Positions 6,756 through 12,844 of a stretch of DNA of 12,844 nucleotides are shown here, one piece after another. A program made the translations under genes and the position numbers. Numbering within the stretch: position 1 is the first letter of the stretch; every line of letters begins with the position of its first letter. This DNA comes from Oscillospiraceae bacterium (GTDB lineage: Bacteria; Bacillota; Clostridia; Oscillospirales; Oscillospiraceae), in contig JAEDFW010000049.1 of assembly GCA_016297855.1 (NCBI GenBank), forward strand, positions 1 through 12,844. The letters run 5' to 3'. The notes under the pieces are model-generated. The model did not search any database. It saw only the letters and a list, made by a program, of their open reading frames with translations, and was not told the DNA's origin.

Positions 6756-6950
6756 TCAAAAATTGAAAAGTGCCTTGACCAGATCAAACAGCTCCGCGAT
6801 CCGCTGCACCACGATCATCAGCACCACCACAAGCCCTGCAAGTGTGGTCATGGTCGCCTGTTCCTCACGCCCGGAGCGTACCAGCACCTGATTGAGAATC
6901 GAAACGATGATGCCCACTGCCGCAATTTTAAAAATTAGTTCAATTTCCAT
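6756..6950 (-). CDS. spoIIIAC: Stage III sporulation protein AC
   Basis: A 64-residue membrane protein of two hydrophobic helices, about 5-22 and 36-49, joined by the conserved SGREEQATMTTLAGLVVVL (26-44). That is a diagnostic SpoIIIAC pattern and full family length. It is a small membrane subunit of the SpoIIIA channel complex. The ATG at 6950 lies two bases after the spoIIIAB stop (6955-6953), and the stop is just ahead of spoIIIAD. Confidence 0.94.
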   Translation of the reverse strand: MEIELIFKIAAVGIIVSILNQVLVRSGREEQATMTTLAGLVVVLMIVVQRIAELFDLVKALFNF

Positions 6951-6952
6951 AC

Positions 6953-7468
6953 TCAGAGTAGAATCACAGCCAGCGCCAGCCCAGCGCAGACGCCGATTGT
7001 CTCATAGCTGCGGCAGCGTTCGCGGCGACGCGACTCCAGCGTTTGCAGCTCCTGACGAAATCTGCCGGCTGCAAGTGTAATGGCGCTCATCTGCCCTGCA
7101 GCGTCAAATTTTCCAAGCGACATTGAAAGCTCCAGCAGCGTTTGCCGCGCAGTCTGCGACAGCGTCAGCTGCGGTGTTTTCTGCAGTGCGTCACGAACAA
7201 TGCCCTGTACACTCGCAGCGGGATTCTGCGCCATCTGCTGCGCGCAGCAGCCAAAAAAATCGCCAACCGCTTTGTCCGATTGCTGTGCCAGCATCGCAAA
7301 CAGCTCCGGCAGCGGCGTCAGGCGATATGATATTTCATTTTTCATGTACTCCAACGCGCCTGTCAGCTGCAAAAGCTGCTGCGCCTGCGTACGTACATTT
7401 GCCGCAAACCCAAAGCCCACAGCAGATGACGATGTAACGATCAGTACCATAGCCAGAACCTTCAGCAT
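6953..7468 (-). CDS. spoIIIAB: Stage III sporulation protein AB
   Basis: A 171-residue protein with an N-terminal membrane segment (about 3-23, VLAMVLIVTSSSAVGFGFA) and a short hydrophobic C-terminus (about 157-171, IGVCAGLALAVILL). In between is the helical domain with GALEYMKNEISYRLTPLPELF (family hallmark, about 37-57) and LSMSLGKFDAAGQM. SpoIIIAB has weak similarity to GspF-type platform proteins of type II secretion and type IV pilus systems, and would partner the SpoIIIAA ATPase. The ATG at 7468 directly follows the spoIIIAA stop codon (7471-7469) with no spacer. Confidence 0.93.
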   Translation of the reverse strand: MLKVLAMVLIVTSSSAVGFGFAANVRTQAQQLLQLTGALEYMKNEISYRLTPLPELFAMLAQQSDKAVGDFFGCCAQQMAQNPAASVQGIVRDALQKTPQLTLSQTARQTLLELSMSLGKFDAAGQMSAITLAAGRFRQELQTLESRRRERCRSYETIGVCAGLALAVILL

Positions 7469-8329
7469 CTACTCCACTCCTTCCGTATGCCAGCGCTTGT
7501 CCGCAGTCAGAACCAACAGCCGTGTAAACAGGCGCATTTCCATAAGGCGTTTGTACAGAGGCCGCTTCATCAGTTCCTCAGAACCTGATGCATGCGCTGT
7601 CGCAAGAAGCTTTACACCGCAGTAGCTACAGTTTTGCATCGCTTCAAGATCGGCAGGCGCCGTGATCTCGTCTACCGCGATCCAATGCACATTCATCGCG
7701 CGCAGCAGAAGCAGGATTCCGGCCTGCTTGCCCAGCGCGCATACCACATCGGTCCGCGGCCCAAGCTCCAGCTGCGGTATCCCGCGCACACAGGCGGCCA
7801 GTTCACCGCGCTCGTCTACAACACCGACGCGCGCACCGGCACCGGAAAGTGCCGCAATACATCCGCGCAGCAGTGTTGTTTTGCCACATCCGGGCGGCCC
7901 GACAATCAGCGTTGAGCCTCGCAGCACATCAAGCAGCGGCTGCGGTGCAAAGGTTACCTGCCGCGCCACGCGCACAGCAACGGATGAAACCTCTTTCATG
8001 CTGATTACACGTCCGTCCTGCACAACCGCTGTGCCGCACACACCGATGCGATGTCCGCCTGCAATGGTAACAAAGCCCTCCTTCAGCGTTTCATTCGCTG
8101 CATAACACGACTGCCGCGTCGCAGCAAGAAGCATCTGCGACAGATCGTCCGCCGTAACAAGTCCTCCGCCTGACGGCAGCGGCAGAAGTTCTTCATTTCC
8201 GCGCCGCACGGCAGTCGGGACATGTCCGATGCGCAGCCGCAGTTCTTCCAGCGCCGTATCGCCGGCCAGCTCCAGTGCACGGCGGTATGCCGGCGGTAAT
8301 ATCTCGTAGATCGGCTGCAGATTTGGCAT
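7469..8329 (-). CDS. spoIIIAA: Stage III sporulation protein AA, secretion-type ATPase
   Basis: A 286-residue cytoplasmic ATPase, first gene of spoIIIA. It resembles the GspE/VirB11 ATPases of secretion and pilus systems and is thought to power the mother-cell side of the SpoIIIA-SpoIIQ channel. Walker A is GPPGCGKT (144-151). VVDERGEL (170-177) matches the Asp-box region, Walker B is WIAVDEI (216-222), and LLATAHA (241-247) follows. The N-terminal part includes the family motif FVTIAGGHRIGVCGTAV (86-102). The frame opens at a GTG at 8344, but the ATG at 8329 gives a more typical N-terminus and has GGGAG (8342-8338) eight bases upstream. Confidence 0.94.
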   Translation of the reverse strand: MPNLQPIYEILPPAYRRALELAGDTALEELRLRIGHVPTAVRRGNEELLPLPSGGGLVTADDLSQMLLAATRQSCYAANETLKEGFVTIAGGHRIGVCGTAVVQDGRVISMKEVSSVAVRVARQVTFAPQPLLDVLRGSTLIVGPPGCGKTTLLRGCIAALSGAGARVGVVDERGELAACVRGIPQLELGPRTDVVCALGKQAGILLLLRAMNVHWIAVDEITAPADLEAMQNCSYCGVKLLATAHASGSEELMKRPLYKRLMEMRLFTRLLVLTADKRWHTEGVE

Positions 8330-8347
8330 GTCCTCAACTCCCACTAC

Positions 8348-8376
8348 ATCCTATTTGCGTCAGCGATCAGATATGC
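8348..8376 (-). promoter_or_regulatory. Weak candidate sigma-E promoter for spoIIIA
   Basis: On the minus strand GCATATC (8376-8370) resembles the sigma-E -35 (KMATATT). Fourteen bases on, AATAGGAT (8355-8348) partly resembles the -10 (CATACANT), with clear mismatches at the first, fifth and sixth positions. Known biology supports sigma-E control of spoIIIA in B. subtilis. The implied start site near 8341 would lie almost on the ribosome-binding site, which counts against it. Confidence 0.3.
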
Positions 8377-8380
8377 AGAG

Positions 8381-8415
8381 AAAAACCGCCGCAGGCGGAT
8401 GCCTGCGGCGGTTTT
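8381..8415 (-). terminator. Rho-independent terminator after tsaD
   Basis: A perfect 15-bp inverted repeat (8382-8396 with 8401-8415) has a GC-rich core and a four-base loop. On the minus strand it ends in five U residues (8385-8381), four of them also in the stem. It starts nine bases past the tsaD stop codon and separates the polA unit from spoIIIA. The A-tract on the other arm would allow some bidirectional activity, but no plus-strand gene is present. Confidence 0.9.
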
Positions 8416-8423
8416 CTTACATA

Positions 8424-9434
8424 TCAGCCTTCTTCAATGGAGCGCGTAGCAAAGGCGTTCAAATCCTGCCCAGCGCGCTTCCCAGCGAGAAACTCGTAAT
8501 AGCCCTGCGCGCCGATCATCGCGCCGTTATCACCGCAGAGCGAAAGCGGAGGCGTGTACAGCTGCGTGCCAAGGCGCTTGCACTCGGTCTCAAATGCGGC
8601 ACGGATACGGCGGTTTGCAGCCACGCCGCCCGCGATGGCGAGTTTTTTACGGCCGGATTCCTGCAATGCCTGAATTGTGCGCGGCACGAGCATTTCACAC
8701 ACAGCTTTGGAGAATGAAGCACACAGTGACGGCACATCGAGCTGCTCGGCGCGCTGTTCGGATGTGTGAATGAGATTGAGCGCAGCTGTTTTAAGGCCGG
8801 AGAACGACATGTCAAGCGCATTCCCGCTGAGTTTTGTATGCGGCAGCGGATACTTGTTTTCATCACCCTCGCTCGCAAGCTTGTCCAGCGCAGCGCCGCC
8901 AGGATAAGGCATTCCCAGCACGCGCGCAACCTTGTCGAAGCACTCTCCTGCCGCATCGTCACGCGTAGTGCCAAGAATTTTGAACTGTGTATAGCTCTGC
9001 ACATCAACAATCAAACTGTGACCGCCAGAGACGACCAGACAGATAAAGGGCGGCTCCAACTCGGGATACGCAAGGTAGTTCGCCGCAATATGTCCGCGCA
9101 TGTGATGTACGGGAATGAGCGGAACACCGAGCGAATATGCCGCCGCTTTTGCGAAATTCACGCCCACCAACACCGCGCCGATCAGCCCCGGCGCATACGT
9201 CACGGCCACAGCGTCAATATCCGCGCGCGAAAGAGCTGCTGTTTCAAGCGCCTCATCGGCAAGGGCATAGATTGCCTCGATGTGCTTGCGAGAGGCGATC
9301 TCCGGTACGACGCCGCCGTAGAGCTTGTGCAGCTCGACCTGCGAGGCAATGCAGTCGGACAAAATCTCCCGTCCATCGCGTACCACGGCCACAGCTGTCT
9401 CGTCACAGGAGGATTCTACCGCCAAAATGTTCAT
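8424..9434 (-). CDS. tsaD: tRNA N6-adenosine threonylcarbamoyltransferase TsaD (canonical copy)
   Basis: A 336-residue enzyme, typical bacterial length. TsaD transfers the threonylcarbamoyl group from threonylcarbamoyl-AMP to A37 of ANN-decoding tRNAs, working with TsaB and TsaE. Signatures in order: AVESSCDETAVAVV (5-18), ASRKHIEAI (47-55), HHMRGH (110-115, with metal ligands H111 and H115), VSGGHSLIV (135-143), GTTRDDAAGECFDKVAR (155-171), MSFSGLKT (209-216), AGGVAANRRIR (268-278) and GDNGAMIG (301-308, third ligand D302). The ATG overlaps the rimI stop as ATGA, with AAAGGA nine bases upstream. tsaB and tsaE are not in this unit, although rimI and tsaD often sit next to them. Assignment is firm. 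Confidence 0.97.
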   Translation of the reverse strand: MNILAVESSCDETAVAVVRDGREILSDCIASQVELHKLYGGVVPEIASRKHIEAIYALADEALETAALSRADIDAVAVTYAPGLIGAVLVGVNFAKAAAYSLGVPLIPVHHMRGHIAANYLAYPELEPPFICLVVSGGHSLIVDVQSYTQFKILGTTRDDAAGECFDKVARVLGMPYPGGAALDKLASEGDENKYPLPHTKLSGNALDMSFSGLKTAALNLIHTSEQRAEQLDVPSLCASFSKAVCEMLVPRTIQALQESGRKKLAIAGGVAANRRIRAAFETECKRLGTQLYTPPLSLCGDNGAMIGAQGYYEFLAGKRAGQDLNAFATRSIEEG

Positions 9435-9877
9435 AAGTTCAGATCCTTTCTGAGGACGAGCGCGTCCTCTTTCGGATGAAAATAGTAGTTTGTCCTGCGG
9501 CCAACACCGTAAAAGCCAAGCGCTTCATACAGCGCGATGGCTGGATCATTGGATGCGCGGACCTCCAACGTAAGGCTATTGCTTCCCCTTTCCCGCAGTG
9601 CGCTGATCAGCGCCTGAATCAGCGCTCGACCGATTCCCTGCCGCCTTACTTCCGGAGCAACGGCAAGGTTCATCATATCGGATTCGTCCATCACCGTCTG
9701 ACTGCCGACGTAGCCCAATACAGTCTCGCCGCGAACGGCGACCAACCACAAGCTTAGCTCGTTTGTCAGCTCTGGCACAATGGCTGCCTCGGGCCAGGGA
9801 TCAGGGAAGCAACGTCTCTCCAGAGCAGCTATTTGCGGCACATGCGCGCGTGTCATCGGTACAATCTGATTATCCAT
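9431..9877 (-). CDS. rimI: Ribosomal protein S18-alanine N-acetyltransferase-like GNAT protein
   Basis: A 148-residue GNAT acetyltransferase. RimI acetylates the N-terminal alanine of ribosomal protein S18 with acetyl-CoA. Visible: CFPDPWPEAAI (23-33), MMNLAVAPEVRRQGIGRALI (68-87) with the RxxGxG/A acetyl-CoA loop, LEVRASN (104-110; E105 in the position of the RimI catalytic Glu) and ALYEALGF (115-122; Y117 in the position of the catalytic Tyr). YYFHPKEDALVLRKDL near the end is also typical. The ATG at 9877 shares one base with the polA stop (TGATG); a GTG directly before it at 9880 is possible but would add only one residue. Substrate specificity is inferred from sequence and the tsaD neighbour. 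Confidence 0.9.
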   Translation of the reverse strand: MDNQIVPMTRAHVPQIAALERRCFPDPWPEAAIVPELTNELSLWLVAVRGETVLGYVGSQTVMDESDMMNLAVAPEVRRQGIGRALIQALISALRERGSNSLTLEVRASNDPAIALYEALGFYGVGRRTNYYFHPKEDALVLRKDLNL

Positions 9878-12468
9878 CACTTTGCCTCATACCAGCTTGC
9901 GCCGCATTTTGCCTCAGCCAACAGCGGCACAGAAAGCTCCGCCACTGCCTGCATCTGCTCGCACAGAAGCCGTTTGACCGTTTCCGCCTCAGAAGCCGGG
10001 CATTCGACGATCAGCTCGTCGTGTACCTGCAGAATGAGCTTCGCTTTCAGATTGTTTTTGCGCAGCGCCTCGTCCACACGCAGCATGGCCAGCTTGATGA
10101 TATCTGCCGCCGAGCCCTGAATTGGTGTGTTGAGCGCCACTCGCTCACCAAACGAGCGGATATTGAAGTTGGAGCTTTTCAGCTCCGGCAGATTCCGCCT
10201 GCGGCCAAAGAGCGTAGTCACATAGCCGTCGCGCTTGGCTGTCTCTACAATATCGTGCATATACTGCCGGACACCGGAATAATTGGCCAGATAATTGTCA
10301 ATATATGCGCGTGCTTCTTTTCTCGTCACGCCGATATCCTCTGCAAGCGAAAACTCACTGATGCCGTAGACGATGCCGAAATTGACCGCCTTGGCATGTC
10401 GGCGCATGAGCGGCGTAACGGATGAAGGTTCCACGTCAAACACCTGCGCTGCTGTGGCAGTGTGGATATCCATACCAGAGGAAAACGCCTCGATCATGTG
10501 CCGGTCTTTTGCAATATGCGCCAATATGCGCAGTTCGATCTGGCTGTAGTCGGCATCGACAAACACGCAGCCGTCCGCTGGAATGAACATCTTTCGGATC
10601 TCACTGCCAAGTTCGGTTCTGACCGGGATATTCTGAAGATTGGGTTCCGTGGACGACAGGCGCCCGGTTGCCGTAACCATATTCTGGAATGTTGTGTGGA
10701 TGCGCCCATCGTCAGAAATCTCCTTCACCAGTCCGTCCGCGTAAGTCGATTTCAGTTTGCTGAGCATCCGGAAATCCAGGATTGCCTCAATGATCGGGTG
10801 TTTGCTTTTGAGCTTTTCCAACACATCAGCATTTGTGGAATAACCGCTCTTCGTCTTTTTGACAGGTGGAAGACCCAACTTCTCAAATAGAATCTCTCCC
10901 AGTTGTTTGGGAGAATTGATATTGAATGTCTGTCCGGCATAACGGTAAATCAGCTCTTCGCAGGCTGTGATTCGCTCTGAGAGCATGTTTCCGAATGCGA
11001 CCAGCGCCATCTGGTCGGCCAGCACGCCTGAATGTTCCATACGCGCGAGCAGAGCGCAAAGCGGCAACTCAATCTCATAATAGAGTTTGTCCATACCGAG
11101 CGAGGAAATCTGCGCGGAAAGCGGCTCAGACAGTGCGTACACAGTCTCGGCCTCAGTAGCCAGGCTTTCATCAGTAGTCTCCGACGTTTTCAGCTCACGG
11201 TTCAGATAGCCCGCGCTCAGCCGTTTCAGACCATAATCGCCCTGTGTAGCGTCAATGAGGTACGCAGCCAGCGCGGGATCAAAAACAAACCCCTCTCCGG
11301 GAAGCAGGTTCTCCAGAAGTGCGCGCTGCAAAGACTTTACATCGTGCGCCGTCTTGCTGACGGACTTTGAGAACAGCCGTTTCAAGAAATCACGATACGC
11401 ATCGCCCAGCGCATGACGCGAGAAGCAGGCAGTTTGCGCACCATCACTCACCGCAACCGACGAAAGATCGCCGGACACAGCAACAGCCACGCGCGGCGCT
11501 GCTTCATACGCTGCAAGAAGCACTCCTGTGCGCGCAGCATCCGCGACGATCTCCGTTCGGCACGTATCTAGCGCCGGAACGGCCTGCGCACAGGCAGGCT
11601 TCGGTGCATGCAGACGATAGCGGTCAATGAGACGCAGAAATTCCAGCCGAACAAACAGTGCATAGAGCGCGTCGTTATCCGGTTCACGGACCATTGCGCT
11701 CTCTGGCGAGAAACGAATCGGCGCATCACAGCGGATCGTCGCCAGTTCATAGGAAAGATACGCCTGTTCCTTATCCTGTTCCAGCTTTTTGCGCACCGTT
11801 TCACGAATCCCGCTGAGATGCGCGTACACGCCGTCGAGCGTTCCATATTCCAGCAGCAGATTTGTTGCCGTTTTCGGGCCAATACCCGCAACACCGGGGA
11901 TATTGTCCGAACTGTCGCCCATAAGGCTCTTAAGGTCGATGAGCCGCAGCGGCTCAAAACCATATTCTTCACGGAATACATCCGGTGTGAAGGTTTTTGT
12001 AAACGTCTGCCCTGCCTTCGTGCTGACCAGCTTTACACTGACATGCGCATCGACCAACTGCAGACTGTCGCGGTCGCCGGTAATGATCACGCACTGCCAG
12101 TTGTCACGTCCGCAGCGTCTGGCAACAGTGCCAATCACATCGTCAGCCTCCCAGCCCTGTGCTTCATAAATGGGAATATTCATCGCACGAAGCACATCTT
12201 TCATCACCGGCATCTGCATAGCCAGTTCATCCGGCATCGGATGTCGCGTAGCCTTATAGCCGTCATACCGTTCGTGGCGGAAGGTCGGGCCTTTGAGGTC
12301 AAACGCAACGCACAGCGCGTCCGGCTGTTCGTCTGCGCGCAGCTTGTCGAGAATATTCAAAAACCCGAAGATCGCATTGGTGTACAGGCCGTCCTTCGTT
12401 GACAGCAGCCGCACGCCGTAAAACGCGCGGTTGATGATGCTGTTGCCGTCTAAAATCATCAGCTTCAT
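9877..12468 (-). CDS. polA: DNA polymerase I
   Basis: An 863-residue Pol I, for Okazaki-fragment maturation and repair synthesis. The N-terminal 5' nuclease (about 1-290) keeps its acidic motifs: MILDGN (4-9), GWEADDVIGT (105-114), ITGDRDSLQL (129-138) and GDSSDNIPGVAGIGPKTA (184-201). The middle domain (about 305-460) is a degenerate 3'-5' exonuclease: no DxE is seen in the first motif region, so proofreading is probably lost, as in Bacillus Pol I. The polymerase domain has DADYSQIELRILAH (638-651, catalytic D638), RRHAKAVNFGIVYG (689-702, with F697 at the dideoxy-discrimination position) and QVHDEL (814-819, catalytic D817). The ATG at 12468 has AAAGGAG nine bases upstream. It heads a unit with rimI and tsaD. 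Confidence 0.98.
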   Translation of the reverse strand: MKLMILDGNSIINRAFYGVRLLSTKDGLYTNAIFGFLNILDKLRADEQPDALCVAFDLKGPTFRHERYDGYKATRHPMPDELAMQMPVMKDVLRAMNIPIYEAQGWEADDVIGTVARRCGRDNWQCVIITGDRDSLQLVDAHVSVKLVSTKAGQTFTKTFTPDVFREEYGFEPLRLIDLKSLMGDSSDNIPGVAGIGPKTATNLLLEYGTLDGVYAHLSGIRETVRKKLEQDKEQAYLSYELATIRCDAPIRFSPESAMVREPDNDALYALFVRLEFLRLIDRYRLHAPKPACAQAVPALDTCRTEIVADAARTGVLLAAYEAAPRVAVAVSGDLSSVAVSDGAQTACFSRHALGDAYRDFLKRLFSKSVSKTAHDVKSLQRALLENLLPGEGFVFDPALAAYLIDATQGDYGLKRLSAGYLNRELKTSETTDESLATEAETVYALSEPLSAQISSLGMDKLYYEIELPLCALLARMEHSGVLADQMALVAFGNMLSERITACEELIYRYAGQTFNINSPKQLGEILFEKLGLPPVKKTKSGYSTNADVLEKLKSKHPIIEAILDFRMLSKLKSTYADGLVKEISDDGRIHTTFQNMVTATGRLSSTEPNLQNIPVRTELGSEIRKMFIPADGCVFVDADYSQIELRILAHIAKDRHMIEAFSSGMDIHTATAAQVFDVEPSSVTPLMRRHAKAVNFGIVYGISEFSLAEDIGVTRKEARAYIDNYLANYSGVRQYMHDIVETAKRDGYVTTLFGRRRNLPELKSSNFNIRSFGERVALNTPIQGSAADIIKLAMLRVDEALRKNNLKAKLILQVHDELIVECPASEAETVKRLLCEQMQAVAELSVPLLAEAKCGASWYEAK

Positions 12469-12498
12469 GCAGGAAAACTCCTTTGTCGTATTGCATGT

Positions 12499-12527
12499 AT
12501 TTTACCACATTCTGCCCTGTGTTTCAA
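12499..12527 (-). promoter_or_regulatory. Sigma-A promoter with extended -10 for polA-rimI-tsaD
   Basis: On the minus strand TTGAAA (12527-12522) and TAAAAT (12504-12499) are 17 bp apart, with TGG directly before the -10. The start site would be near 12492, giving a leader of about 24 bases that holds the ribosome-binding site at 12484-12478. It lies just after the cysS terminator. Confidence 0.8.
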
Positions 12528-12536
12528 CGCATTCAC

Positions 12537-12568
12537 AAAAAACGGCCGGGTGCATCCGCTCCCGGCCG
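12537..12568 (-). terminator. Rho-independent terminator after cysS
   Basis: An 8-bp GC-only stem (12568-12561 with 12550-12543) has a ten-base loop in which two further pairs can form. It is followed on the minus strand by six U residues (12542-12537). It starts seven bases past the cysS stop codon and insulates the polA promoter. Confidence 0.88.
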
Positions 12569-12574
12569 AACATA

Positions 12575-12844
12575 TTACACCCGTTTCCACTTGACGCCGC
12601 CGGAAATGTCGGTCAGCTCCACGCCCTGCGAAGCAAGCTCTGCGCGGATACGGTCAGCCTCCGTAAAGTTTTTGGCCTTCTTCGCGTCATAGCGCGCCTG
12701 CAGCATCTGCTCAATGGCCGTGTCAGCCTCACCAGACTCGGAGACGATGCTGTATGCGCCGCCCGTGGCAGTCGCAGCAGCGGCTTTGCTTCGCGCCTCT
12801 TCAGCCTTTTTGAGAAGATCCAGACTCAGTACCTGATCGAACTC
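12575..12844 (-). CDS. cysS: Cysteinyl-tRNA synthetase, C-terminal fragment, cut by window edge
   Basis: The last 89 codons of an open frame that enters from the right edge, too short in the window to contain the catalytic HIGH/KMSKS regions. CysRS charges tRNA-Cys with cysteine. The C-terminal sequence fits the family: FDQVLSLDLL at the edge, the basic helix QARYDAKKAKNFTEADRIRAEL, and the typical ending GVELTDISGGVKWKRV (compare the usual LEDTPQGVRWKR). The stop codon is at 12577-12575. A stretch rich in Ala, Thr and Ser (about 18-38 of the fragment) is a variable linker. The fragment identifies the gene well, but nothing can be said about the active site. Confidence 0.9.
   Translation of the reverse strand, partial: EFDQVLSLDLLKKAEEARSKAAAATATGGAYSIVSESGEADTAIEQMLQARYDAKKAKNFTEADRIRAELASQGVELTDISGGVKWKRV

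Noticed and set aside
8766..9479. A 237-codon plus-strand open frame opposite tsaD and rimI
   Set aside because: It spans two well-supported minus-strand genes and has no family motif, promoter or ribosome-binding site.
11608..12402. A 264-codon plus-strand open frame opposite polA
   Set aside because: It is antisense to the 5' nuclease domain of polA, which has all its catalytic motifs. Composition alone explains the open frame.
1..12844. CRISPR arrays, tRNA or rRNA genes, insertion sequences, prophage or defence modules
   Set aside because: I saw no direct-repeat array, no cloverleaf, no transposase or integrase motif, and no cluster of unknown genes. Nearly every base belongs to a recognised core gene or a short regulatory gap.

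Overview
The window is an ordinary-looking chromosomal segment from an endospore-forming member of the Clostridia. It looks moderately GC-rich by eye. A complete eight-gene spoIIIA operon, plus the order spoIIIAH / Asp23-family gene / nusB / xseA / xseB / ispA, places it in the Firmicutes. The protein sequences suggest an Oscillospiraceae/Ruminococcaceae-type organism, but that family assignment is inference. All 18 recognisable genes lie on the minus strand, so transcription runs from high to low coordinates. Coding density is very high: no gap reaches 300 bases, and many neighbours touch or overlap by ATGA or TGATG.

In transcription order, the right edge holds the last 89 codons of cysS (cysteinyl-tRNA synthetase), closed by a hairpin terminator. 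A strong sigma-A-type promoter follows and starts polA-rimI-tsaD: DNA polymerase I, a ribosomal-protein acetyltransferase, and the tRNA t6A-modification enzyme. That unit ends at a perfect 15-bp terminator hairpin. Next comes spoIIIAA-AB-AC-AD-AE-AF-AG-AH, which encodes the mother-cell half of the feeding-tube/secretion-like channel (SpoIIIA-SpoIIQ) that supports forespore gene expression. A weak sigma-E-like promoter candidate precedes it.

An Asp23/Gls24-family gene (yqhY-like) has its own extended -10 promoter and its own terminator. The terminator's U-tract abuts the probable promoter of the last unit: nusB, a second TsaD/Kae1-family gene, xseA, xseB and ispA. That unit encodes a transcription antitermination factor, an uncharacterised TsaD paralogue, both subunits of exonuclease VII, and a prenyl diphosphate synthase cut by the left edge.

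I found no CRISPR array, tRNA, rRNA, insertion sequence, prophage or toxin-antitoxin module, and no convincing new multi-gene system. The item most worth following up is the TsaD paralogue between nusB and xseA, where B. subtilis carries folD. It keeps the HxxxH and C-terminal Asp metal ligands of TsaD and lies only about 6 kb from the canonical tsaD. The close terminator-promoter arrangement ahead of nusB and the missing accB-accC and folD are secondary points. Several spoIIIA genes have tempting upstream GTG/TTG starts that are probably wrong; better starts are given in the entries.
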